NCBI RefSeq assembly: GCF_001570725.1
Contig: NZ_BCNV01000001.1
Location: 3,348,001 to 3,412,000, forward strand
Source: Paenibacillus amylolyticus
GTDB taxonomy: Bacteria; Bacillota; Bacilli; Paenibacillales; Paenibacillaceae
Length of the DNA stretch: 64,000 nt
Direction of reading: 5' to 3'
The translations under genes and the position numbers were made by a program. The notes beneath the pieces were generated by a model. The model searched no databases, was not told the origin of the DNA, and worked only from the letters and a program-made list of their open reading frames with translations. Positions within the stretch are counted from its first letter, which is position 1. Each line of letters begins with the position of its first letter. This document shows, piece by piece, positions 1-6,729 of the stretch.

Positions 1-1
1 A

Positions 2-229
2 ATCGCCGAACAAAAAATGAATAGAAATTTGGAAAACTTTTTCTATTCTCTATTACTAAAACAACACGCTAATCTTGATTCAAAAGCTTTAAAGATCGGT
101 GCAGTTATATTAAGTGCAGGAATTTACGCAGCGTCCTTGGATTGTTTAAATCATGGGTCTCCTCCGGCAGAACAATATATAGAAAAAGCCTTACCGTTTT
201 TAGTGACCAAAACTAAATCATTTATCTAA
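2..229 (+). CDS. C-terminal fragment, possibly of a TetR-type regulator
   Basis: The reading frame is open from the first bases of the window (I-A-E-Q-K precedes the first ATG at 17), so this is most likely the 3' end of a longer gene cut by the window edge. The visible 75 residues are helical, ending in an amphipathic stretch (PPAEQYIEKALPFLV) of the kind found in C-terminal ligand-binding domains of TetR/AcrR regulators. No DNA-binding part is visible, so the family is a weak inference. The stop is followed by about 100 bp without a gene before the tRNA-Val terminator. Confidence 0.45.
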   Translation: MAEQKMNRNLENFFYSLLLKQHANLDSKALKIGAVILSAGIYAASLDCLNHGSPPAEQYIEKALPFLVTKTKSFI

Positions 230-333
230 GTAAGAGTAAGGTGAATTGTCTGTGGCGCTGAGGTAATGAGGAATTTTTCATTTCGTCCCCCATCTGTCCC
301 CAAAACTTATTTTACGCCTTCTTCACAGTTCAT

Positions 334-371
334 AAAAAAAGAAAAGAAGCCTTACATCGTAAGGCTTCTCG
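334..371 (-). terminator. Rho-independent terminator of tRNA-Val
   Basis: A perfect hairpin (gaagccttac / gtaaggcttc) is followed on the minus strand by a T-rich run, directly downstream of the tRNA-Val gene. Confidence 0.85.
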
Positions 372-375
372 TGTA

Positions 376-448
376 TGATCTGTAGTGGGCTCGAACCACT
401 GACCCCTACCCTGTCAAGATAGTGCTCTCCCAGCTGAGCTAACAGATC
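376..448 (-). tRNA. tRNA-Val (GAC)
   Basis: A 73-nt cloverleaf on the minus strand: acceptor gatctgt/acagatc with discriminator A, D-arm with agctcagctggga, anticodon stem ctatc/ggtag enclosing loop ttgacag (anticodon GAC), and T-arm agtgg-ttcgagc-ccact. CCA is not encoded. A terminator follows immediately, so it appears to be a single-gene unit. Confidence 0.93.
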
Positions 449-592
449 ATGATATATAATTGTTTCCCAATCAAGTAACAGTATCATATCAAGTAACCGT
501 GTTCATTGTCAATCATTTATTTGGTTATAATTCACCCGAAATGGTGCACAATAAAGGAAAGATTCCCATTTATACAACGAGGTGAATTCCCT

Positions 593-850
593 ATGAGAAA
601 CTCAACAAAACGGTCAAAGTCCAATAAACATACATTTACCAAATGCTTCTTTCTCTTTGCTGGGCTTGTGATTCTCATTACAACCGTTACTGGTTGCGGC
701 TTGGAGCGGGATGAACATACAGTACAATTTCAACAATTACACCAGCCCAATGAAAATGGTGATTCTCTGCCTGTCTGGCTAGACGTGTACTCCAAATCTG
801 TGATTCAAGATGTATATTCTCCACGAGGGAGCAGTGAAGTCCTACCGTGA
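593..850 (+). CDS. small predicted lipoprotein
   Basis: An 85-residue protein with a basic N-terminus (MRNSTKRSKSNK), a hydrophobic core (FLFAGLVILITTV) and a lipobox ending TGC followed by G, so it should be lipid-anchored on the outer face of the membrane. The mature part (about 50 residues) is polar and matches no family I recognise. The start at 593 is chosen because GAGGTG lies 8 nt upstream; an in-frame ATG at 506 has no ribosome binding site. It is flanked by a minus-strand tRNA and a minus-strand small membrane gene and looks monocistronic. Confidence 0.72.
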   Translation: MRNSTKRSKSNKHTFTKCFFLFAGLVILITTVTGCGLERDEHTVQFQQLHQPNENGDSLPVWLDVYSKSVIQDVYSPRGSSEVLP

Positions 851-865
851 AGGTTAACAGGTGAA

Positions 866-979
866 TTACTCATCTTCATCCCACTTCCGTGAGTATGCTT
901 TCTTGGTCACGTAATACAACAGAGCAATCATTCCCGCCGACATTAGCAATGTAATTACCATGATGCCTGCCATGCCCAT
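866..979 (-). CDS. 37-residue single-pass membrane peptide
   Basis: A short gene with an excellent GAGGAGG site 8 nt before its ATG. The peptide begins MGMAGIMVITLLMSAGMIALL, one hydrophobic helix over roughly residues 4-24, followed by a charged tail YYVTKKAYSRKWDEDE. Small integral membrane peptides of this design are common in Paenibacillus and Bacillus but usually uncharacterised. No partner gene on the same strand is adjacent. Function unknown; the call rests on the ribosome binding site and the coherent membrane-peptide composition. Confidence 0.7.
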   Translation of the reverse strand: MGMAGIMVITLLMSAGMIALLYYVTKKAYSRKWDEDE

Positions 980-1082
980 CGCTAGTTCCTCCTCTCCCAA
1001 TATGTTCCAGACTTAACTATACAGGAAAAGCATTTTTTTGTATAATTCAGTCTGATATGTCGCGCAAGAGCAGAAAGAAGGA

Positions 1083-1532
1083 ATGGAATTGGCAGCTGAG
1101 ATTAGTTATGTAACGACGGAAGAACAACTGGAGCAAGCCTTGGGGATTCGCCATCACGTTTTTGTGATCGAGCAACAGGTGCCTGCCGAGATTGAAATTG
1201 ATCAATATGATGTCATCAGTCCTGATGTACATCATGTATTGTTAAGTACGGATGGGCAGGCTGTTGCCACGGGACGTCTGATCTATTACAGCAAGGATAC
1301 AGCCAAAATGCAGCGGATCGCGGTGCTTGAGTCTCATCGTTCATTTGGTTATGGACGAGTGCTTCTGTTGGCCATGGAAGAGCGGGCACGTGAACTTGGC
1401 TTAACCTATTCTGTACTGGATGCACAATGTCAGGCTCAGAAATTTTATGAAAAACTGGGTTATGAAGTGATTTCGGAAGAACCTTTTTATGATGCAGATA
1501 TTCTGCATGTTCGTATGAGAAAGAGCTTGTAA
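1083..1532 (+). CDS. GNAT family N-acetyltransferase (YjcF-like)
   Basis: A 149-residue single-domain acyl-CoA-dependent N-acetyltransferase. The N-terminal IRHHVFVIEQQVP segment and the acetyl-CoA-binding motif A (QRIAVLESHRSFGYGRVLLL, around residues 79-98) are typical of the small YjcF/ElaA-type GNATs. Substrate cannot be predicted. The ATG at 1083 abuts an AGAAGGA ribosome binding site; a TTG at 1089 is better spaced and may be the true start, which would remove two residues. A TATAAT-like hexamer lies at 1041-1046. It is followed by about 110 bp and then a DUF3892 gene on the same strand. Confidence 0.88.
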   Translation: MELAAEISYVTTEEQLEQALGIRHHVFVIEQQVPAEIEIDQYDVISPDVHHVLLSTDGQAVATGRLIYYSKDTAKMQRIAVLESHRSFGYGRVLLLAMEERARELGLTYSVLDAQCQAQKFYEKLGYEVISEEPFYDADILHVRMRKSL

Positions 1533-1645
1533 ACCCTCGGCGTTGGCAGGTCTTTATCAGCATATGGTGCATACTTCCGAGGAATTCGGATAGGCTAATC
1601 AGGTAAGCAGATTCCTATCTCGTCATATAAGGAGAGTGTGACATC

Positions 1646-1882
1646 ATGGATCAAACAACACGCGAGAGTTTCACAGCCGTACAGAAAAATGGCGACGGTG
1701 ACCTGACAGCATTTCAGACTTCAGCAGGACGTGTACTGGATTACCAACAGGCACTTGCAGAAGTAAAAGCTGGGGCTATTGCCGGCGTGAATGTATTTAA
1801 AGGCAAGGATGGAGAAATGTACATTCGCGGCGATGCCGACGGCGACCCAACCAATAACCTAGACCAACTTCCCCATTTCTAA
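1646..1882 (+). CDS. DUF3892 family protein
   Basis: A 78-residue protein with AAGGAG upstream of the ATG. It carries the DUF3892 pattern: FQTSAGRVLDYQQALAEVKAG, then GVNVFKGKDGEMYIRGDADGD and NNLDQLP. The family is widespread in spore-forming Firmicutes and has no established function; it is predicted cytosolic, with no signal or membrane segment. A 7-bp palindrome (1891-1907) and a good terminator (1917-1950) follow, so transcription probably ends here. Confidence 0.85.
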   Translation: MDQTTRESFTAVQKNGDGDLTAFQTSAGRVLDYQQALAEVKAGAIAGVNVFKGKDGEMYIRGDADGDPTNNLDQLPHF

Positions 1883-1916
1883 AATAGATGCACACGTCGT
1901 ACGTGTGACACAGTAA

Positions 1917-1950
1917 GCGCCGATCCGGTTACCCGGGTTGGCGTTTTCTT
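1917..1950 (+). terminator. Rho-independent terminator
   Basis: A GC-rich hairpin (cgcc...ccgg/ccgg...ggcg) followed by TTTTCTTATT, downstream of the DUF3892 gene. Confidence 0.8.
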
Positions 1951-1957
1951 ATTATGA

Positions 1958-2239
1958 CTAGTAGTCCGTAAAATATTTTACGGAGTCCCCGGAAGGCTGG
2001 CTTTTGCGAATCGGCTGTTGTACCTGTTCCCATGCCTGCAAAATCTGTATCCCTTCGAGAGTAGACCGGTTATCCCACGCGATATGCCCAGTGCGTTCAA
2101 GCTCCAGCAATGACTCATGAATGAATGCTTTGCTTCGTCCCGTCTTGTTCTCCAGTTCATCCATACGCGGCAGCCGACGCCGTTGCCCTGCATAGTTCAC
2201 CATAATTCGCAAAATCTTGCGTTCAAAGTCGTTCAGCAT
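1958..2239 (-). CDS. small winged-helix protein with LexA-like DNA-binding domain
   Basis: A 93-residue protein whose N-terminal 65 residues read as a winged helix-turn-helix: FERKILRIMVNYAGQRRRLP, then MDELENKTGRSKAFIHESLLELERTGHI. This layout resembles the N-terminal domain of LexA, without the protease domain. GGGGAGG lies 7 nt before the ATG. It overlaps the end of the upstream gene by 17 nt, so the two form an operon. The promoter upstream of that operon holds a LexA-box-like palindrome, so SOS control is likely. The biological role is not known. Confidence 0.73.
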   Translation of the reverse strand: MLNDFERKILRIMVNYAGQRRRLPRMDELENKTGRSKAFIHESLLELERTGHIAWDNRSTLEGIQILQAWEQVQQPIRKSQPSGDSVKYFTDY

Positions 2240-2444
2240 ACTTTACCTCCCCGTTCAGATCCGTAACAGGACGCCATGCCAGAATACCTTGCTCCAGAAA
2301 TGTTCGGGGTGAGCCTTCTTTTCCTGCAGATGCCCTAATCATCCCGCCACGTACACTGTTAATTCGAATCTGTCGCTGCGTAATCTGCCCTGCACGATCC
2401 ATGTAGACAAGCTCCACCATCTGGCCAATATATTTCCCTAGCAT
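2223..2444 (-). CDS. small predicted beta-rich protein, first gene of an SOS-like operon
   Basis: A 73-residue protein, MLGKYIGQMVELVYMDRAG onward, with alternating hydrophobic residues suggesting a small beta barrel; the pattern VELVYMDRAGQITQRQIRI recalls the start of WYL-type or Sm-like modules, but I cannot assign a family. Two ATGs are in frame; GGAGGG is correctly spaced (6 nt) only for the second, hence start 2444. It is followed, with overlap, by the winged-helix gene. A strong promoter with a LexA-type box lies just upstream. Confidence 0.68.
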   Translation of the reverse strand: MLGKYIGQMVELVYMDRAGQITQRQIRINSVRGGMIRASAGKEGSPRTFLEQGILAWRPVTDLNGEVKYAERL

Positions 2445-2482
2445 AATCATCCCTCCGATAAGAACGTTTGTTTGTATTTCTT

Positions 2483-2512
2483 ATTATATGCGAACATAAG
2501 TTCTTTATTCAA
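2483..2512 (-). promoter_or_regulatory. sigma-A promoter with embedded LexA (SOS) box
   Basis: On the minus strand TTGAAT (2507-2512) and TATAAT (2483-2488) are separated by 18 bp, and the spacer contains CGAACATAAGTTC (plus-strand 2491-2503), one mismatch from the Gram-positive LexA/DinR consensus CGAACATATGTTC. A repressor bound here would occlude the promoter. A weaker GAAC-N4-GTTT sequence follows at about 2462-2473. Confidence 0.7.
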
Positions 2513-2530
2513 TAGTAAAAAAAGGGTTTT

Positions 2531-2580
2531 GTAAAATAAAAAAACCAGACTTTCACCTTAACGATCAAGGGAGTCTGGTT
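2531..2580 (-). terminator. Rho-independent terminator
   Basis: A 9-bp perfect stem (aaccagact/agtctggtt) followed on the minus strand by a T-rich tract, downstream of the DUF3889 gene. Confidence 0.82.
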
Positions 2581-2640
2581 CAATCCATAATGTAGCTAAT
2601 ATGAAAACCTTGTGTTGTAATCACTACATTCTATAGCGGA

Positions 2641-2961
2641 TCAGTGTCGATCCGATTCCGAAAATTGTACTTTTTTCAATTGCTGTGTTGACGGATTAAA
2701 ATCAACATTTACATAGACTGCGAATTGCTTGCCGTCTTTTGCACGAACCCATAACTTGAACTGTTCCCGTGATTGATCCGCTGTTAGAGAGGTACGACCG
2801 ATATGCTTGTAGTCCAAAATATCCACATTGTATTTGGTTTGTGTTTCTTTGACCGCAATAATTCCCCATTTCGCATAATCAGGGATTGCAGCACCTGTGC
2901 CTGATGTAATTCCAGCTAAACTCAGGACTACCGTCATGACGGTAACGATGAGCATTCTCAT
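2641..2961 (-). CDS. DUF3889 family exported protein
   Basis: A 106-residue protein with an N-terminal hydrophobic signal segment (MRMLIVTVMTVVLSLAGITSGTGA) and a mature part matching the DUF3889 pattern: PDYAKWGIIAVKETQTKY, DYKHIGR, REQFKLWV, GKQFAVYVNVDFNP. Such proteins are small secreted or cell-surface proteins of unknown function. The start at 2961 is chosen because AAGGAG sits 8 nt upstream; an ATG 21 nt earlier lacks a site. It is downstream of, and may be co-transcribed with, the small gene at 3018-3326. Confidence 0.78.
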   Translation of the reverse strand: MRMLIVTVMTVVLSLAGITSGTGAAIPDYAKWGIIAVKETQTKYNVDILDYKHIGRTSLTADQSREQFKLWVRAKDGKQFAVYVNVDFNPSTQQLKKVQFSESDRH

Positions 2962-3017
2962 TTCACTCACTCCTTGGGACAATATGTTTCTGTTATATTG
3001 CCCGTCCGGGTTTTATT

Positions 3018-3326
3018 TTACACGAATAAATGAAAGATCCAGGCCAGTGGCCGTAGGGAGAAAGGAACCACATGAACAAGCCGGTCAAACGAATCAGTAG
3101 GCTCCGTCCGGAAGCTCATTCCCCAGTCACCCGAGAAAAAGTGTTCTTGTGTCTTCGGCTCCTCAGGACGTTCCAACCCGTACTTCTTCTCAAGTAACTG
3201 CCTCGTTGTTTCATCCACCTGAACCTCGTTCGTAACGTCATATGCTGTGGCAGGCTCGCTGCTTATGTACATCAGAATCATTAGAAACATTACAATCCCA
3301 ACTATTTGTATCCAACGCTTATTCAT
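3018..3326 (-). CDS. small membrane-anchored protein resembling the N-terminus of OppB/DppB permeases
   Basis: A 102-residue protein with one N-terminal hydrophobic segment (about residues 5-21) after MNKRW. Residues about 40-75 resemble the periplasmic-facing segment near the start of oligopeptide-ABC permeases (DETTRQLLEKKYGLERP, then SGDWGMSFRT, compare the common GLDRPLPVQY...GDLGxSFRT pattern), but the five or six membrane helices of a permease are absent and the protein ends soon after. It has a clean AAAGGAG site and an intact frame, so it may be an exapted fragment rather than debris. No permease partner genes are present. Confidence 0.6.
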   Translation of the reverse strand: MNKRWIQIVGIVMFLMILMYISSEPATAYDVTNEVQVDETTRQLLEKKYGLERPEEPKTQEHFFSGDWGMSFRTEPTDSFDRLVHVVPFSLRPLAWIFHLFV

Positions 3327-3585
3327 CTCTTACTCCTTTATGGATTCATGACTCTTTTCTCTTGTAACGTGAAGATTCGTTCGAATGTTTGATTATACAT
3401 AAAATTCACCGTATTGGAAATAACAAAAAGGAAGATATGTGGCATGCGTTATGCGACGCTTAAGTCCCATTTGGTTGATTTTTTGTTTAAAAAACCCAAT
3501 TGTCGTGTAATAGGCCATGACAGAGTGACTTCACGATCTGAAACCTACACGATCTGCAATACCACTTTGAGGAGGTTACACCCGA

Positions 3586-4488
3586 ATGTTCAAACGCTTG
3601 GATGAAATCCTGATTGAGATTCCCAATGTCGAGAAGCCAGATCCGAATGCTGCGGCAGCCATACAAGAATTGCTCGGTGGCAAATTCGGAGAAATGTCAA
3701 CGTTGAACAACTACCTCTATCAATCGTTTAATTTTCGTTCCAAAGAAAAGCTGAAGCCCTTCTACGACCTGGTCATGAGTATTACGGCCGAAGAATTGGG
3801 TCATGTTGAGCTCGTATCTCATGGTATTAACAAATGCCTCAGAGGATCAACCGAGTACAAAGAACCCGACGATACACCACTTGGCTCCGTGAAGGATGCT
3901 CGTCTGTCGTATCATTTTCTGGCAGGTGCGCAGGGAGCGATGCCTTTCGACTCCATGGGTAATCCGTGGACAGGAGCACACGTCTTTAATAGTGGTAACC
4001 TGGTCGAGGATCTGCTCCACAACTTTTTCCTTGAATGCGGAGCGCGTACCCATAAAATGAAAGTATACGAAATGACCGATCACCCCGCAGCCCGGGAAGT
4101 TGTCGGTTACCTGTTGGTGCGTGGCGGCGTGCATGTCGTGGCATATGCAAAAGCACTCGAGATTGCAACTGGCGTAAATGTAACCAAGCTGGTTCCTATC
4201 CCTTCACTGAACAACAAAGCCTTCAATGAGGCTCGTAAATATGAAGAAAAAGGGGTACACACCAAGCTGTATACCTATAGTGATAAAGACTTCAACACGA
4301 TCGGTCAGATCTGGAAAGGAACTCACCCCGAAGATGGACAACCCCTGGAAGTCATCCAAGGGATACCTGAAGGATTCCCGATTCCGGAATCTCCTGCCGT
4401 GGAGGAAGAGTTCGCACCAGGCATCTCTCAGGAAGAATTCAAGGAAATTGCTCGCCGTCTGAAGATGGCAGGGAATATTGCGGATTAA
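3586..4488 (+). CDS. manganese catalase
   Basis: A 300-residue non-haem dimanganese catalase that disproportionates hydrogen peroxide. The ferritin-like four-helix bundle is evident, with metal-ligand motifs EMSTLNNYLYQ (about residue 35), ITAEELGHVELV (about 66-76), NLVEDLLHNFFLECGARTHK (about 137-156) and RGGVHVVAYAKALE (about 179-192). Length is as expected for the family, which includes spore-coat-associated CotJC-type members. GAGGAGG lies 10 nt upstream of the ATG. The 260 bp upstream contains a direct repeat of cacgatctg (3532-3540, 3548-3556) of unknown meaning. It is followed by a hairpin and stands alone. Confidence 0.93.
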   Translation: MFKRLDEILIEIPNVEKPDPNAAAAIQELLGGKFGEMSTLNNYLYQSFNFRSKEKLKPFYDLVMSITAEELGHVELVSHGINKCLRGSTEYKEPDDTPLGSVKDARLSYHFLAGAQGAMPFDSMGNPWTGAHVFNSGNLVEDLLHNFFLECGARTHKMKVYEMTDHPAAREVVGYLLVRGGVHVVAYAKALEIATGVNVTKLVPIPSLNNKAFNEARKYEEKGVHTKLYTYSDKDFNTIGQIWKGTHPEDGQPLEVIQGIPEGFPIPESPAVEEEFAPGISQEEFKEIARRLKMAGNIAD

Positions 4489-4505
4489 TTCAGCTAAGTA
4501 ACAAA

Positions 4506-4538
4506 ATAAGCCCAACCTTCAAAGGTTTGGGCTTATTA
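4506..4538. terminator. hairpin terminator between convergent genes
   Basis: The inverted repeat aataagcccaacc/ggtttgggcttatt lies between the catalase gene and the convergent Imm8-like gene; T content is modest on both strands. Confidence 0.65.
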
Positions 4539-4623
4539 CAGTTGTAACAGGATTTGAATATTTCACTTTGCTACAATATACCGAAACAATCATCTGAAAA
4601 CTCACCATTAATCTTATATTCAA

Positions 4624-5058
4624 TTAAATATCGTTATCCGAATGTTTCTTAATCATCTCCCAGAGCTCTTCTTCACTATTCAAACGTATAGAATTCGTAT
4701 ATTCCCAACTAAAATAAGGAGCCAGGTCTTTGGCTATTTCTTCCCAAGTCTCCCCCTGATGCTGCGTCAGAATTTGCTTAATGGTTTCCGTAATCAATTC
4801 AAAATCTAACTTATTAACAATAAAATGCCTCATACCCAAGACTACGTTAATCTCGTTTTTCAGTTCTCTTTCTAATGCTTTCGGAGTTATGATTGTAAAA
4901 TCAAAATTATCCTCACCTTCAGAATCTTCCGTTCCAATACAGGCTGTACCGGACAAGTAAAAATCGTCTCCGATATCTTCAGTCTCCGTGAATTGTAACT
5001 TGCCATGAATATTCGGATTTCCAGTAATAATAAGATCTTTTAAGATCGGCTTAATCAC
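4624..5058 (-). CDS. Imm8-like immunity protein
   Basis: A 144-residue acidic cytosolic protein. The pattern DNFDFTIITPKALEREL, then GMRHFIVNKLDFELITETIK, GETWEEIAKDL and FSWEYTNS fits the Imm8 family of immunity proteins, which neutralise toxins of polymorphic toxin systems. The start codon is GTG with AGAGGTG 6 nt upstream. No toxin gene is visible nearby, so it is an orphan immunity gene, with a DUF5071 gene next on the same strand. Family assignment is by pattern only. Confidence 0.72.
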   Translation of the reverse strand: MIKPILKDLIITGNPNIHGKLQFTETEDIGDDFYLSGTACIGTEDSEGEDNFDFTIITPKALERELKNEINVVLGMRHFIVNKLDFELITETIKQILTQHQGETWEEIAKDLAPYFSWEYTNSIRLNSEEELWEMIKKHSDNDI

Positions 5059-5194
5059 GTTTTACACCTCTTAGGTATCTAGTGCTTCCATTAATCTCTA
5101 TTTTTCTTGTTAAAGTGCTGCATAGCATATTCCATTTTCTTAGAACGCTAATTACCAGTTTCTATGTATCCAAACTTCCATCTCCACCTATATC

Positions 5195-5590
5195 TCATTG
5201 GTCTCCCTTCATCTTTTCTAAAAGCTCCACGATAACCTCATCCAACTCCTCTAGTATTTCATCATGTGTAGGAGACTCCAGTATCCTTACCAAATCCGTC
5301 TGTAGCATACTTAGATGAGATATAGGTAATCGATCAATTAATCCGACCAAAATGAAATATTCCCACTGTGGATCTTGGGTTTGCAATACATCTTTAATAT
5401 GAGGAATTAAGTCTTCGCCCAGTCTCAATAGTAGATCCTCTACCGGCTTTGAGATAGGCCAATTCCCGTCTTGCAACCACTCCAGCAGCTCTGGGATGAT
5501 AACTTTTAATTCGACATCACTGAACTTACTTAACTTACGCACCGCTTTATAATCAAACTTATCGCGGGGAAGGCACTCTCTAATATCCAT
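5195..5590 (-). CDS. DUF5071 family protein
   Basis: A 131-residue helical cytosolic protein. The segments PRDKFDYKAVRKLSKF, IIPELLEWLQDGNWPISKPVEDLLL and EDLIPHIKDVLQTQDPQWEYFIL match DUF5071, a HEAT-like helical family that often appears among immunity genes of polymorphic toxin loci. GAGGAAGGAA precedes the ATG. It lies upstream of the Imm8-like gene on the same strand with 136 bp between them. Function inferred only from family company. Confidence 0.74.
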   Translation of the reverse strand: MDIRECLPRDKFDYKAVRKLSKFSDVELKVIIPELLEWLQDGNWPISKPVEDLLLRLGEDLIPHIKDVLQTQDPQWEYFILVGLIDRLPISHLSMLQTDLVRILESPTHDEILEELDEVIVELLEKMKGDQ

Positions 5591-5640
5591 TTTAAAATTC
5601 CTTCCTCATCTCAATGTGCAAAATCATAAACTCCCCACCA

Positions 5641-6035
5641 TTACTCGACAGGCTCTACATCCTTTACTCTGATCTCAATCTCATCTTGATTCTTCGTCGT
5701 TGACATCGTATCTCTCATACGAATCGTCCACGTTCCTGCATCCTGAAAATTGTACATCTTCAATGACAGGAATACGTACCTTTTCTCCATCTGGTGTGTA
5801 CAATCCGCCCCGAATTGCATCCGCCTCACTTAAATGAGCACCATCTGGAGTATTGGACAAGATACCGCCATCATTTCTGCTCTGGCCTGCCCGGGATAGA
5901 GCTGATTTTCCGGGCCTCCATCCGTCCAGATTTCAACATAGGAGCCGATCTGCGAATCAGGCGCATTGGAGAACCATTTTGCAAGATTGCAAGATTGAAA
6001 GTGATATATATGAAGGCTGTACGAAGATTGGGCAT
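5641..6035 (-). pseudogene. frameshifted remnant of a small cytosolic protein
   Basis: AAGGAGG precedes an ATG at 6035 (MPNLRTAFIYITFNLA...), but the frame breaks three times. First, an 8-bp tandem duplication gcaagatt at 5981-5988/5989-5996 shifts the frame; removing one copy restores a continuous AKWFSNAPDSQIGSYVEIW. Second, near 5866-5876 the frame moves to one reading GILSNTPDGAHLSEADAIRG and GLYTPDGEKVRIPVIEDV. Third, an A4 run at 5746-5749 (T4 on the coding strand) shifts into FQDAGTWTIRMRDTMSTT, ending in RVKDVEPVE and a stop at 5641. The reconstructed protein would be about 125-130 residues; I do not recognise its family. It neighbours two immunity-like genes on the same strand. Confidence 0.8.
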
Positions 6036-6160
6036 ATGTCCGTCCTCCTTAACTATATTCCCTTTCTAATGCTAACGTCCACTACCCAGTTATTGTTGCA
6101 AACACAGCCTTCAACTCATCCTCATCTCTCACATGGCTCGTCTATAGTAATCAGAATACT

Positions 6161-6490
6161 TCACTTCTTGATGTTTCTCTTATACAGATACCTGCCCCAT
6201 ACCACCAACGCTGTACACAACAAGATCACACAATAGGCCCACACAAAAAACATGGCAAGCCCCAAGCCGATGTTGGCATCCAGGCGCTTATCAAAGATCT
6301 CCGTATACAACGCAAAACCGAGTGGCACGGCGCCAACAATGAAAAGTCCAATGAACCATCGACCCCAATGTCGGAAACTGGAACCCGCGCCATTACTGGT
6401 ATGCTTGCGAATTCCTTGAATCAGAAACCACAAAATCAGAATAAATAATAAACAGGTCATAAGAATTTTTTGCATATCGCTCAGTTGCAT
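6161..6490 (-). CDS. small membrane protein with three predicted helices
   Basis: A 109-residue protein with hydrophobic segments at about residues 8-25 (ILMTCLLFILILWFLIQG), 46-63 (FIGLFIVGAVPLGFALY) and 74-98 (IGLGLAMFFVWAYCVILLCTAL), ending in the basic tail GRYLYKRNIKK. GGAGG lies 8 nt upstream of the ATG. No family recognised. It follows no same-strand gene closely and ends near the pseudogene region. Confidence 0.7.
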   Translation of the reverse strand: MQLSDMQKILMTCLLFILILWFLIQGIRKHTSNGAGSSFRHWGRWFIGLFIVGAVPLGFALYTEIFDKRLDANIGLGLAMFFVWAYCVILLCTALVVWGRYLYKRNIKK

Positions 6491-6629
6491 CTCGTTCGCC
6501 TCCTACGTCATATATAATGATGAACATATTAACTCATTGAAGTTGAAGACTTAACTATCATTACCCGATTCTATGCCCATGATCACAGGCAGACAACAGC
6601 TTAGCACCCTTGACTCAAACCATAATCAT

Positions 6630-6688
6630 GAAAAAGAAAATAACGCCACCGTCCTGACCCCTTCCAAGTCAAGAACGATAGCGTTACT
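6630..6688 (-). terminator. Rho-independent terminator of the iron-transport operon
   Basis: Stem taacgc...gcgtta with additional inner pairing, followed by a T-rich tract on the minus strand, just after the ABC half-transporter gene. Confidence 0.75.
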
Positions 6689-6729
6689 TCCCATATTTAC
6701 ATTGTTACATCTACATAGGATAGAATAGG

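Noticed and set aside
506..592. N-terminal extension of the lipoprotein at 593
   Set aside because: No ribosome binding site at 506, and the extension would put about 30 residues before the signal peptide and lipobox.
3414..3605. Plus-strand frame before the manganese catalase
   Set aside because: It overlaps the catalase start in another frame and has no ribosome binding site; the region is the catalase leader.
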